A DNA stretch of 64,000 nt. Origin: Lunularia cruciata. Taxonomy: Eukaryota > Streptophyta > Marchantiopsida > Lunulariales > Lunulariaceae. Below, piece after piece: positions 1 through 12,168 of this stretch; within the stretch, counting starts at the first letter, position 1, and each line of letters opens with the position of its first letter. The position numbers and the translations under genes were made by a program. The DNA lies in NCBI GenBank assembly GCA_948567375.1, contig OX419760.1, positions 8,494,001-8,558,000 on the forward strand, in the 5' to 3' direction. The notes below the pieces were generated by a model, which saw only the letters and a list, made by a program, of their open reading frames with translations, was not told where the DNA came from and made no database searches.

Positions 1-1045
1 TAGAGGTAAAGACTGTAGGTGTTGGCAAGATTAGAAGAAGAAAACTCAGAGTTGAAGAAGAGTATAACCCGAGGTGAGGAGGAAAGAGAAGTACTGCGAG
101 TGGAGGCAGTAGTGAGAAGTCAGGTATTTGAAGACCTGAAGAGGGAAGTGCATTATTGAGAGGATCTTGTGAAGAAGAGTGACATAGTAAGGGAGAGACA
201 AGTAGCTAAGTACGAGATCTTGAAGCAGCAGTTTGCTGATTCAAGAGTAGAGGTTATCCATGCTATGGTGAGAGTAGCTGCAAAGGATCAGGAGCTTGAT
301 AGGGTGATGGAGAGTGTCAAGGAGAAGAAGCAACTTTGGCAACAAGAGTTGGCAGCATGATATAGAGAAGAAGAAAGATTACGAGAGTTACTTTGTAATC
401 AAGAGGAGAGAGTTGTACAGAAGGAGAAGGAGAAGGAGATGGTGAAAGCCGAGTTTGAAGCAGAATTGGCAATGTACAGGGAGGACTGGCTTGCGGATCA
501 AGAACAAGAGCAGAAGATGAGATTGGAGCCTTTGAAGGAGATAGTCCTCCAGATGAATGCGATGTTAAGTACAGAGGCCAACATTCAGATTGTAGAGACG
601 AGGCTGCACGAGTTGAAGTTGTTAGTGCAAGAGACGAGGCAAAGACAGGCAAAGGACACGGATTTGAATGCCTTGTTAATTAGTCTCAGAACTCGTGTAG
701 ACAGGAAGATCTTAGAGGTAGAAGACAACATTTTCGATTAGATTAGACTTAGTGAAAATAGAGATAGAAAAACTTTAGAAAGATGTTAGAGCAAAACCTG
801 AAGTAGATAACATAGGAGTACAAATGTCTTCAGATTTACCGGTGGAGACATTAGAGAAGAGTGGGTCGAGAGATGATGAGTTAGAAAGATTACCCACTAG
901 TGCAATTTCAGATCAAGAAAGAGAATTTTTGGATCTGGTAGAAGAGGTAGAAGTTGTGAGATCCGAGGATAGAGTAGTAGGAAGTAAAGTTACTTCAAGT
1001 TCGGGTTTGAAAGCCAATGATGAAGTAGACAGCGGATCAGATTAG
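1..1045 (+). pseudogene. Element A coiled-coil protein, C-terminal part, decayed
   Basis: This fragment corresponds to the C-terminal 40% of the single long protein of Element A. It is rich in Glu, Lys, Gln, Leu and Arg with heptad-like spacing, so a long coiled coil is expected. It closely matches copy 4, for example REEERLRELLCNQEE and KEIVLQMNAMLS. In-frame stops interrupt it near 160 and 360, and the frame is lost at about 740; the last part resumes from 824 in another frame and ends ...EVDSGSD at 1045. No catalytic motif is visible. A gag-like structural role is an inference from the coiled-coil content and repeat context only. Confidence 0.75.
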
Positions 1046-1825
1046 TAACAGTTTTTGAGATATGAAGAGGCAGATATGAAGACGTGCATTATCATTTTGG
1101 ATCTGCAGGTTAGAACAGTTGTTGTCGAACGGTATAGTTGTTAGAACTGTCAATTTGTTCACTACTTAAGAGTGGCATTTGCAGAGAAATTTTGTTCTAT
1201 GCTCATAATTTTTGAGAATAGATAAAGCGAAGTGCTGTGAAGCAGTGCTCGTTGCTTGAGCTTGATTCCGAGTATCAACTTTGTACTTGTGTTTGTGAGT
1301 GTTTGGAGAAATTTGAAGTGCAAGTCAGTGTGCTTGTTGGATGTTGGATTCCACAGCCTTGATCTTCATTCTGTGTGTTTGATCTTGAGTGAAGTGCAAT
1401 CAAAGCAATGCCTTGACAGATCTGAGAGGAATTGTAGTATTGGTAGTATTCTGCATTTGTGAATGCAAAATGCAAAGTTGATGTGAAGCAATTTCAATCA
1501 AGGAAGTTGTGCCTTCAGTGGAGGGGTGGAACATAATTCTGAGGTGAAGTGCCGTTTTTGGGAGAGCCTAAATCATCACAATCAAGATTGTTTGGAAAGA
1601 ATTGAAGGAGTTGTGATTAAGGAGTGTTAATTCGCGACAAGACTGCAAATCAGTGCTTGTTACTCTCTTCTGGGTGTGGTTTCTACTTGAGAGATTAAAG
1701 ACGCAACCAAGAAGAACTGAAATTGTTACTTTGCTTTGTATTTAGACATTTCTGACTCGTATCTCTGCGGGAACAAACTTTACTTACCTGATTACCGCAA
1801 AAGTGATATTTTCCGGGTTGTCACA
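1..1825 (+). mobile_element. Element A copy 1, 3' part, cut by the window edge
   Basis: This is the 3' part of a repeat seen four times in the window. It runs from the middle of the coiled-coil ORF through a tail of about 780 bp and stops at the family's 3' terminus GGGTTGTCACA. Copy 4 (29881-33661) and the reverse copies 2 and 3 end in the same way. The five bases that follow, ATGCC, would be the target duplication, but the 5' end lies outside the window and this cannot be tested. The tail carries no ORF conserved between copies. No LTR, pol gene or primer site is visible. Confidence 0.85.
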
Positions 1826-2904
1826 ATGCCTCCCTAAATGTATACATCTATCAACCTCAAAAGAAGACAAGAAACTCAAGAATTTTTTGTGAAACAAAAG
1901 AAAAACACTTGATCAAAGTACAATTGCTAGATAACTACCTCCATGACAATGATCCAAGGCAAAACATGCCAAGAATGCCAAGAAAACATGTATTTCAAAG
2001 TTTGGAGGTGAAAAGCAAGTGATTTCTTGAACTGTGGAAATTTTTGCCCCTTTGGGGCAAAAATTTTTGCAGTGTGATTTTTCCACTCACCTAAGAAATT
2101 TCTTAGGTGGGTGGAAGCTCACCCTTCTTGCTAATTATATTTCCCATAGATTGAATGTACAAAGGTTTTGTTTGGAAGATATTGGTTTGCAAAGAATTTA
2201 TTGTCAAAACCTCTAATCATGCTTAAACTTAATAGTCAACTAAATTCAAACCTTCTAAACAAGACCTCTCTTTAAGGGTTAGAGAATATTATTTTGGTCA
2301 AAAAATGTTATCTTGGCACTCAAAAGTGCAATGAAAGGTTTGACAATGCATACTATTAGCACCTCTCTTCACCATCTTTTGGCTGATGGAACTTTGTGTG
2401 CAGTAGCATGTCTTGCTATTGCACCATTGCAAGGATTGCTTTCTCCAAGACACACTTCTCTTGCTTACCTTGCACCATCATGAATCCAAGGCTCTTTGTA
2501 CCCTCTATCGTTCTTATATTATGTCAAGAAACTTTGAACTCAAGAGAGAGAGTGTGTGTGGATAAACCAAGAGAATAAGTAGCACCCCATATATATATAC
2601 CAATCAAAGAACAATGTGCTACCTACATGGAGGGTAGGTCCAAGAACCTAATGCATTATATAGGCGGGGGCTTTCAAACTAACTATGTAACAACTATACT
2701 AAGTTGGAATGCAAAGTTATACAAGTTTAGTCTAACACTAAACTAGTTCACAACTTTCAAGAGCTTGGAGTCTCAACATTGACTACATTTGCCTATCTAT
2801 TACAAAGCACTTTGTCTCCATCATCATGACACAAAAAATAGAAATTATTATGGATAAGGCTAATGAATTTCTCAACAATAAGGTTGTTGTCATCCTTGTT
2901 ACCT
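1826..2904. other. Unassigned intergenic sequence with two adjacent hairpins
   Basis: No convincing ORF was found here; the longest reading frames are about 60 codons and have no recognisable domain. Two back-to-back inverted repeats lie at 2038-2066 (13-bp perfect arms, 3-bp loop) and 2083-2114 (16-bp arms, one mismatch, no loop). The stretch ends at the target duplication TACCT of the solo LTR that follows. Confidence 0.6.
2038..2114. repeat. Twin hairpins
   Basis: The first hairpin has arms 2038-2050 and 2054-2066 (AAATTTTTGCCCC and its exact complement). The second has arms 2083-2098 and 2099-2114, centred on CTAAGAAATTTCTTAG. Only 16 bp separate them. They could be the ends or centre of a small foldback element; no flanking duplication was identified. 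Confidence 0.8.
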
Positions 2905-3634
2905 TGTAATACTCCAAGGACAAGAGAAGAGAGAAAACATAGATTGCACACTCAAACATTCGATGCCCCAAAGGAGCACCTTCTCTTTATTATATAGACA
3001 AAGAGGATCTCCTCCAAGGAAGCTCCACCATAGGATTAGAGACAGATAGGTGACATGTCAGCAAGCTCCACCCTTGGATTACTTACTTGGATGGGTGACA
3101 TGTTTGGTCTAGGTACTATCTGGTTGGTCAAACAAGCTTTGACCGGAGGGAATATTTTAGGGAATCTTCCTGTAGGAATCTCATAATCACATAAGGTACC
3201 GTTGGAAAGCTCTCAACAAGAGAAAGTAGGGGGAAGGGAAGGCCAACCTCTCCTCCATTGGGGGGGGATCTGCACATTTTCAAGGCCTAATTCATCCGTT
3301 TAGGCCTCCGAAATTGGCTTCAAAGATCAGGCATATTTTGGTTCCTACTCTATTAGTAGAAGTCCCCTTTTGGTGATACCTCTTTTTGATCTGTTTAGTC
3401 CATCATGTGTAACATCCTTCCAAATTTTACCAAACCAATTCTCACCTTTAAATCATATGTCTAGCTATTGGTTCTAAGGTTCTCAAGTCTATTTTGGTTT
3501 TTGCCCTATTAGTAGAAGTACTCTTTTGGTGATACTTCTATCTTATCTATTTTGACCATCATGTATAACATCATTCTAGATGTTACCAAACCGAATTTCA
3601 CATCTAGATCATATGGCTAGCTCTTGGTATTACA
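2905..3634 (-). mobile_element. Chromo-2 solo LTR with target duplication TACCT
   Basis: This is a 730-bp sequence that reads TGTAATACC...GGAGTATTACA on the minus strand. It is flanked by a perfect 5-bp duplication, TACCT at 2900-2904 and 3635-3639. It matches the LTRs at 20271 and 58012 and the solo LTRs at 35020 and 47735. A minus-strand TATATAATAAAG motif near 2995 is the likely TATA box. No internal sequence is left, so this is a solo LTR formed by LTR-LTR recombination. Confidence 0.93.
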
Positions 3635-4714
3635 TACCTCTTAAGATACCTCCTAAGGATGAATATTAGAAGTCACTCCTTTGGTCCATACCTTGAGTTG
3701 ATAAATATTACTCCATTTTGATAAATTGACTTGTTTAAGAAACTATCTATGAACTTTTTGGTGGGCAATCAGAAATTAAATGCTCTCATCTTGTGCTCAT
3801 TATCTAAGATCAGGCGCCATACATGAGGAAAGAAAGAATTGACCTCAAGATCACCTTATTACCTAACATGCATCACATTTTCTTCCTGGCACATGGGATG
3901 CACAATGTTTGCAATATAGTGCAACTTAGAAACCAACCAATTTTTTACCTCCATGAAGAATATGCAATCAAAATCCTCTCTCTTTGACATTACCAATTCA
4001 AAGAAATTATTAATAGTGCACTTCTTGTTGAGCATCATCACTCATTGGGATATATGGATCAATGTTGCCTTTGCATACCAAAACACAGAGTTGGACAACT
4101 TCATTTCTTAATTGGATGACAAATCTATTGACATTTCTCATACTAAGAGACTCATCACACAACAACCCTTCAACAAGGAGCTCCATGCTATTCAGAAATA
4201 TAAGTTGCTACTATCAATTATCACCAAACCTGAACTCAAGGGTTGACATTAAAGGAACAAATCTCACTAGTAGAGAAAGCAAAATTAGCCTTCACTAGTG
4301 GATATCTTAAATGACTTAAGAACATACTCACAAAGAACTCAAACTATGGATGGATTGTGGATCATGTTTAACAAGAGGAACTCTCCACTTCATGGACTCA
4401 TGTCTCCCTTGTTAGTGTTGATATTGAAGGGGACTTCTCTTGTATGCAAAGCCTAGTCTTTGACAAAACTAATAGTTTACTTGGAGAAACAACTCATAAT
4501 TACATATTTATCTAGTTTAATTATGATTTTCTTTGAACTTAATATAAAATTTTCCACACTATTGAATACACTAATCATGAGTAATATGTATGTAAAATAT
4601 ATATGTGAGTAAATTTGCAAAATTACTCATACAAGCATTTCAACCAATTCAAAAATGTTTGAAATTAGTTGAAAATGTTTTATTATGTTCCTTGACATTT
4701 CTATAAAATAAAAA
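3635..4714. other. Unassigned sequence, no supported gene
   Basis: The stretch is AT-rich with scattered short reading frames, the best 78 codons at 4062-4298, and no domain I can recognise. Local wording in the plus frame around 4060-4480 looks like decayed protein-coding retroelement, but no diagnostic motif remains. It ends in the A-rich target site of Element A copy 2. Confidence 0.5.
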
Positions 4715-7700
4715 TGTTACAACCCAACAAATATCACTTTTGCGGTAATCGGGTAAGTAAAGTTTGTTCACACAGAGATATGAGTCAAAAATGTCCAAAT
4801 ACAAAGTCAAACAGTAACAATGTAGTTCTTCTTGGTTGTGTCTTTAATCTCTCAGGTAGAAACCACACCCAGAAGAGAGTAACAAGCATTGATTCTCAGT
4901 CTTGTTAGAAATTAACACTCCTTAATCACAACTCCATCAATTCTTTCCAAACAATCTTGATTGTGATGATTCAAGCTCTCTCGAAAATGGCACTTCACTA
5001 CAAAACAACTTCACCTCAGAATTGTGTTCCACCCCTCCATTGAAGGCACAACTTCCTTGATCAAAATTGCTTCACATCAACTTTGCACTGCACTCACAAA
5101 TGCAAAATACTACCAACACTACAATTCTTCTCAGATCTATCAAGGCATTGCTCCGATTGCACTTCACTCAAGATCAAACACACAAAGTAAAGATCAAGGC
5201 TGCGGAATCTAACATCCAACAAACACATTGACTTGCACTTTGAATTTCTCCACACACTCACAAACACAATCACAACGTTGATACTCGGAATCAAGCTCAA
5301 GCGACGAGCACTACTTCATAGCACTTTGCTTTATCTATTCTCAGAATTATGAGCACTGAACAACATATGACTGAAAATGCCACTCTTAAATAGTGAAGCA
5401 ATCGACAATTATCTTCCTAATGCACCTCTTCCTTATGACTCTACAAACCTATAGATTTGAAATGACTATGCACCTCTTCATATCTGCCTATTCAAATCTC
5501 AAATTGGTTACTAATCCGATCGGATGTCTACTTCTTCCTTGTCTTTCAAACCCAAACCCGAAGTAACTTTACTTCCAATTGCTCTGTCCTTGGGTTTCAT
5601 AATTCCTACCTCTTCTACCAGATCTAATAGTTCTCTTTCCTGATCTGACATTTCACTAGTGGGTAATCTATCTAACTCCTTATCTTGTGACCCATTCTTC
5701 TCTAATGTCTCCAATGGTAACTCCGAAGACATCTGTACTCCTACTTCATCTACTTCGGGTTTTGCTCTAACATCTTGCCAAAGTTTATCTATCTCTAATT
5801 TCACTAAGTCTAATCTAATCGTGATATTGTCGTCTACTTCTAATATTTTCCTATCTACACAAGTTCTGAGACTAATTAACAAAGCATTCAAGTCTGTGTC
5901 CTTTGCATGTCTCCTCTTCATCTCTTGCACCAACAACTTCAACTTGTGCAGCCTTGTCTCTTCAATATGAACACTAGCCTCTGTACTTAGCATTGCATTC
6001 ATCTTGATTACAATCTCCTTCAATGCTCCAATCTTATCTTCCTTTCCCGCTCCCGATCTTTACTTCTTCTTCTCCCGATACTCGCCTTCTTCTTTGCAGT
6101 CGTCATATCAGAATAGATGCTTCACTTCCCAAACTAGCATTCTCCTCTTCCCTTGCCTTGCTCGGACCCTCTTCACACTTTGCCTTGCACCTCGACCAAA
6201 CTCCCCTTTGAATCATAATCTTCTTCTCCTTTGGCTCAGGTACCTTGTCCTCCAACTAGCATTATTCTCTTCCTCGAGCTCCACCTGAACTTCTTCTTCT
6301 TCTACACGTACCGACGTCATCTCCCTACCTTCATTGCTATCACTACTCGTATCCCAACTTTGCAGCGTGAGCTCAGGTTCTTCCTTGTGTTCCAAGTCTT
6401 TGGACTTGCACTCAGCTTCGCCCTCCGAGTCTTCTTCCGATGATGCAATCACCACCATACCTTTCCTCGGGTTTCCTCTCCTGGTCTTGCGAGGTCTCGT
6501 ATTCTCTACTTCTCCTTGTCGATTTTGCTTCTTCAACTTTGGAGTACTTACTTCTACCTATGCACTCTTCCCCGTCTACGTGTAGTACTCATCACTGTTT
6601 CAGATTTGAAGAATATATTGTTGCTCCTCCGTGTCGACTTCCTTTCTCAAGTCAGGATGAAAGTGAGACATCATTTTGCTACGCTCCGCCGCATTGAGCA
6701 AATTCAACTTGAGGTAGAAATGTGCTACAAACGGCACGATGTAGTGTGGAGGCGACTTATCCTACAAATTCCACATCATCCGCCTCATTCTCCCATAGAA
6801 GCACCTTGCCCAATTGATGGGTTCTCCTGCAAACATCTTATGGAAGAACACCGCTTGGTGTTTCATCACATAAGTAGTTCTCTACGGCTTCAAGATTGCC
6901 ATGAGAGCACTCACAATCCCTCTCTTGACCGGATCTTTGTAACTCTCTACTTTATACCCATTCTTTGTCCTCTTTGAAGAGAAGGCATCCCTCACTTCTT
7001 TGGCTACCTCTCCCTTCCCCAAGAACATGGCACCCTGCTTTGCGCTTGCCTCTCTTCCAAGTACCAATCTCCAATCCCACTCTATCTAGTGAGCCGGATT
7101 TCCTCTCTTCCCCTCTTCCTCAGGGCCATCAAGACACTTACTCTTGATTGTCTTGGTCATGAATCCTAGAAAACTCACGTTCCAGTTCCACGCCAAGAAT
7201 GTGATCTTTCCAAAGTTGGCTCAAGACTTCAATTCTTGCGATCACATCTAACCTCTAAATTGCATGATTTCTCATTGTGATTCGGAGTTCTTCTTTCCAC
7301 CTCCCATCTTTCTTGCTTCCTCACTGTCTCTGGGGTTAACTCTCTCAAATTCTACTCTACACACTAGCGCATCTTCAACTCTACTTCCCTTCCCCCGATC
7401 TCCTGCAAGACGACTCCTCAACGGCAAAGGAAAATTGCTTGACATTGCTTCATCGTTAGCCCAACTTTTATAGAGTCGCACCTTCTTTGTCTCTCTTCAA
7501 TTTGAGTTTTTACCAAGAAATCACACCTCTTGCATGCAATTGTCACTTTCAAGTGTACTTCACACGTATGAACGCCGGTTTTTGAACAGTCCCTTCTTGA
7601 ATTTCTTGCCTGGAAGAAAAGTTATTACACTGTCTTTGCCTCGGGTTGAGCTTCCCCCAATATGAAGACTTCTTACTTTGGATTGTATGCTAACAGGGCA

Positions 7701-7861
7701 AGTCCGAGTACTTTGCCTTATGACCCGAAGCCACGTTACCTCGGGTTTCATCCCAAAGACTCTTTTCTTTGCCTTCTTTGGCCATATAGGCGCAATCCGA
7801 CTTCTATATACACTTCTTCTTCTCTATTTCAAAAAAAAAAACAAAAAATGTGGGTACCAAA
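4715..7861 (-). mobile_element. Element A copy 2 (reverse), internally deleted, target AAAAA
   Basis: This is a complete reverse copy. On the plus strand it begins TGTTACAACCC (family end TGTGACAACCC) and ends at TGTGGGTACC followed by an A run. The flanking duplication is AAAAA (4710-4714 and 7862-7866), which is weak because the site is homopolymeric. At about 3147 bp it is some 630 bp shorter than copy 4. The missing part is the central coiled-coil region, with the junction near 6050. The two ends share only TGTG and a nearby CCC, so there are no terminal direct repeats. Confidence 0.85.
5511..7445 (-). pseudogene. Element A coiled-coil protein, deleted and decayed
   Basis: The reading starts at the ATG conserved in copies 2, 3 and 4 (MSSNFPLPLRS). 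A TATAAAA lies less than 30 bp upstream. The order is: a basic N-terminal segment, a conserved globular-looking part (YVMKHQAVFFHK; WNLWDKSPPHYIVPF in copy 4), an acidic low-complexity hinge, then the coiled coil. Here about 210 codons of the coil are deleted near 6050. The reading resumes as a 170-codon open stretch ending at 5511. Several stops and frame changes show that it is dead. The function is unknown. Confidence 0.75.
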
Positions 7862-9335
7862 AAAAAATTCTAATAATACAAGTAAATAATATTAGAGGAA
7901 GAACTAAATAGAATATAACTACAAATAATAAAGAGCTCTATTATTTATACTTGAACTAGGTACACGCTTGTTTACTAAGCAAGCAAGCTATTATCTTCTT
8001 AGATGAGCTCAATGCTTAGTCAAGGTACTCAATTCTGTAAAAAAGTTTCAACCACATTCTAACCAAAGTCTAAGAAGTACAAGAATTCATGCAATAAGTG
8101 CAAGTTAGAAGAGATTGAGCTTTTTGTGCTATATTGCACATTGCTCCTTTATTTGCACTGAAATCAAGAAAATAATCATGAATAAATGAAGAGATAAGAG
8201 AAAAGCACACTATAGAAGAAGATTGAGATTTTTTTGTATGCACCAAATTGAAGAAGAATATTTTGATCAGAGAAAAACAAAGAATCAAATGAAATCATAA
8301 GAATTAGATGACATCCAAAGACTTTCCATTGTGGTTATGTTTCCCTTCAAGTTCACTAAGGAAGATAATGCTAATTTTTTGTATTGCCCATTAAACCACA
8401 ATTGGCAAAGAAAACATAAAGAAGGTTATGATTGGAGGTAAGGAATGGATCAAAGGAAAGTATAAGATGTGTAGTGAAAAAGAAGAATGAGGTTCTTGTG
8501 TTGTTTATTAGGCACTTAAATCAACAAGAAGGTTACAATTCAAGGAAAGCTAAGACTAGATGAAAAAATTGTAAGTTAGACAAGATCAAGCACAACAACT
8601 GCAAAGTTAGAAGAAGTTTAAGCTGTTTAATTTTGTCCTACTATAATTTGCATAAAATTCAAGAAGAAAGCTATGATTTGAGTTAGTAGAAGATCAAAGA
8701 AAAGCACAATTTATTAAACTACTGGGTCACTAAGAGGATTCTTATGCAGCTTCTAATTATTAACCACTACATCTTCATAGGCACTTGATTGACTTCCTTT
8801 CAAAAAATTTTGAATAACCTAAATAATCAGAGTTGATACTTAATACAGTAAGATATTTTATTATACTACTTGTCAATGATGTCTAATCAGATGCATTGCT
8901 CTTAAATTACTGCATCATATATTGAGCATTGTGAAGATGAAGGTAGTGCTCTTATGTAATATTGTGAAATATGTAACCATTCCAAAGAATTTTGTACTTT
9001 TTTTGTTGGTGATGACTGACCTACCATAACTTGGCAAAGATTTGATACATATTGTATCAATGGTGATTACAAGTGGAGGAACTTTTGATTTGCTTAAGAG
9101 AAGAAGATGCACTAAATTAAATAATTCATTTATTGTGTTTAATTAACCAAAATGTATGAAAATTTCACTAACAATATCATTTGATGAGTAATAAGAGAGA
9201 CAATTGAGAAATTGAGAAAGAGCCAATCCACTTAAAAGCTAGGAGATTAAATTAATTAAAGATCAAGGATAATTATGACTAAAGAGCATAACTTTGCAAT
9301 CAATCATAAATTATATATGATTACATATATATATA
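7862..9335. other. AT-rich sequence without a recognisable gene
   Basis: No domain, LTR or primer site could be found. Around 8080-8720 there are loosely repeated phrases (plus strand, AAGTTAGAAGA... followed by AAGCACA...) that suggest an old, diverged local duplication. All reading frames are below 80 codons. Confidence 0.5.
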
Positions 9336-9509
9336 ATTCTTTAATTGTGGCTAAATTCTATTAGTTCTTGATAGGTTGGTTACTCCTACATTTTATAATA
9401 TCCCTAGTATTTTATTTTATTTTTACTTTATCTTCTTCCTTATCTTCCTCCCCGTAGAAAGTAAAAGTCTATCTTGTTGAAGCTAAAAATAACCAAAATA
9501 GATATGCTG

Positions 9510-9545
<36 letters not shown>

Positions 9546-9690
9546 CAAGATAGACTTTTACTTTCTAAAGGGAAGAAAATAAAGTAGAAAAAATAGAAAT
9601 ACTAAGGATATTAGAAGTAAGCAACCTATTGAGAATCAAGAGGATTTTAATGCAATTAAGGAAGAAAGTAAGAAATTTAGTCCTTCTTAC
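9336..9690. repeat. Foldback (MITE-like) element with a TA-repeat loop
   Basis: Two inverted arms of roughly 145 bp flank a short spacer that contains (TA)17. The inner 24 bp of the arms (9457-9480 and 9543-9566; AACAAGATAGACTTTTACTT on the right arm) are exact complements. Farther out, similarity continues with small gaps through the phrases TAATATCC and AATAGGTTG. Outer borders are approximate, and no target duplication was located. It fits a non-autonomous foldback transposon or a long hairpin. Confidence 0.75.
9511..9544. repeat. (TA)17 microsatellite
   Basis: This is an uninterrupted TA dinucleotide run at the tip of the foldback at 9336-9690. It makes the predicted hairpin loop itself self-complementary. 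Confidence 0.97.
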
Positions 9691-9931
9691 TTTGATTTGT
9701 TGTAGGTAAACAAGAAGGAAAGTATTATGGTTGGTGTGGTTCATATTCATATGATATGCATATATACAAAGTATATCTTGTAAGATAAAATTGATGTATC
9801 TACTTTAGTATTGATTTGGAGGTGATAAGTAGTAGATACTACTAATTTGCTACCAAAATCTTAAACAAAGTTTGCCAAGCTTACAAATGAAGCAAGGATT
9901 GGAATTAAACATGACTATCCTCAAGAAATCT

Positions 9932-10236
9932 TGGTGATAAAATTTAATATCAGTCTAGAGCGTGGTTAATTTAGTGTTATCTATTATATCAACTTTAGGA
10001 ATTATATATTTTCCTACTAAAATTATCCAGACATATTACAGTTTGAGATATGATAATATCCAAATTCATATTCTTTCAAAGTGAGATGGTGATAAAATTT
10101 AATATCAGTCTAGAGCGTGGTTAATTTAGTGTTATCTATTATATCAATTTTAGGAATTATATATTTTCCTACTAAAATTATCCACGCATATTACAGTTGA
10201 GATATGATATCCAAATTCATATTCTTTCAAAGTGAG
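9932..10236. repeat. 155-bp tandem duplication
   Basis: The segment 9932-10086 is repeated directly at 10087-10236 with only a few substitutions and a small deletion (ACAGTTTGAGATATGATAATATCC is shortened in the second copy). Both contain TCAGTCTAGAGCGTGGTTAA. The low divergence means the duplication is much younger than the surrounding decayed repeats. No coding potential was seen. Confidence 0.93.
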
Positions 10237-11654
10237 ATGGAAATTGGCAATTGTCAAAGAAGGCCAACCAGTTCAAGTTTCAAACTTTTGTACCCGTTTT
10301 ATGAAGGGATTGGAAGAGATGTGATCCAATCTAACATTCTCCAAGTCTGATACATGGATTTACAAAATTTAAAATACCAACTAGTTTAATATTCAAAGCC
10401 TTATTCAATTTTAACAAGATACAAAGTATCTTGAGAAATGTTTGGCCACCACATAAGAAGAAGATAAGTTTACTTGTCTACTTCACCATGATCTTAAATG
10501 CAAAGATAATATGGGACTTGAAATTGATAAAAATAGTTAATAGGATCATATACTTTAATTTGGTCTGAAAGAAGTTTCAAGACAAGATCTCCTACAATCT
10601 ATATTATTACTTTGAATCTTTTATTGATTCTTTATTTTAAAAACACTAATACTAGATAAAATTGCAAAACCTAAATGTTTCTAAAAGTCTAGATAACAAA
10701 TGTGTGCATCTTAAATAATCTATACATTTCTTCTTTTACCTTACAGTATGAAGTCTTATAGTTTGAGGTATTTCTTCTGGTAATAATATTGCTCTTCTTG
10801 TAATTCAAATGCAAGGATTGCCAAAATAGCTTATGGTCTCTACAAACTTGTCCAAAAATTAATACTAGTGAACATTGACAATATAAATTTTGTATGTATA
10901 ATTGTGTATAATAAGTAGGATATTTCCTCTAAGTGAGAGTTAATCTCCTTGAAGTAAAGTTAAAGTATTTAAATCAAACACACAAGGTTGTTCAAAATAA
11001 GACAATAGTAAGCTTAGACAAACTATACCAATTAATTATGTTGTGAAAACATATCTTTCTCTTTATCATCATAATCTAAAAAATTAACAAAGACTATGCA
11101 AACATATATAGTGTAATATATGAGCTTTTGATAAACAGATGGAACCAATTGAAGCCTCATAATAGCGCTAATATCTTTTGAAGTTGACCAGTCTATTATA
11201 ATTTTGATCTTTACAATATGCTCTAGAATTTTCTAATAACCTATATACCTAGATTTTGGTAATTATTATGGTAATTTGATGTAATTACATATCCATTGCT
11301 AACAACACTATATACTAGCCATCATATTGATATAATGAATAGACTTCCTTAGTTTTTGGAAAAATATTATTAGTGAAAGTATTGATACTCTAAATGAATG
11401 TACTTGTTTTCTCTTTTCATCCTCAAGTATTCCTTCTTATGTTATATTGTTCTACTATAAGTATAACTTAAGAAACGTGTTTAAAGAATTGAGAAACACC
11501 TCTATATTCCTTATAATCTTATATGCATTTGGAACTTTGGTAGTGATTTTTGTTTTATGGTTAATGGACTAGTGTTCATGTATTATTATCTTACTTGCAC
11601 CAAAAAGAAATTTTTTTATAGGTATAGAAAATATAATAATATGGGGGTTTAATA
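10237..11654. other. AT-rich sequence without a recognisable gene
   Basis: There is no open frame longer than 60 codons and no recognised repeat border. The sequence is AT-rich and poor in CpG, like old non-coding plant DNA. It ends at a truncated Chromo-1 LTR. Confidence 0.5.
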
Positions 11655-12110
11655 CGAGTTTGTTCAGACTAACAAAGTAGCAAATATGCCAAATTAGCCA
11701 AGAATTATAAGAATATTCTAGAAGTATCTAGGAAGTTACTTGGGACCTTCCAAGTTTTGGGTAATGTGCAATCCAAGTGGTGACTTTTAGGAGGAAGCTT
11801 CTTGGGAAGCTTGTTGGCTAGCTGAGCTTAAATGCCAAGTAAGTGACTTCTAAAAAGAAGCCTCCCAACTAGCTTAGCTTGCATGCCAAGTTGGCAATTT
11901 CTAAAAGAAGAGTCTCGAGAAGCTTCCCAATTAGCTTGGCTTGCACTCTAAGAAGACGGCTTTTAGGAAGCTTCTCAAGAGCCTTGTATGTTCTCTATAA
12001 ATAAATACCCAAGCCCAAACTTATGTTAAGCATTTAGAATCTCCTTCATTCAAGTGTTCCAATATGATCTTTCACTATGATCTTCTATTCTCTTTATGGA
12101 GAATGGTGGA
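11655..12110 (+). mobile_element. Chromo-1 LTR, 5' end truncated
   Basis: It matches the body of the Chromo-1 LTR: repeated AAGCTTCTTGGGAAGCTT blocks, then TATAAATA (near 11998) and the conserved tail ATTCAAGTGTTCCAATATGA. The first 15-20 bp of the LTR are not recognisable. The 3' end passes straight into sequence normally found 200 bp downstream of the primer site, so the primer site and leader are deleted. Both borders are approximate. Confidence 0.75.
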
Positions 12111-12168
12111 CGTGTTGCATTTATATAATAACTTAGATAATTTTAGGTAGTTTGATAGAATAGTAGCC

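Noticed and set aside
5659..6977. Plus-strand frames up to 153 codons
   Set aside because: These are the antisense shadow of the reverse Element A copy 2 coding region.
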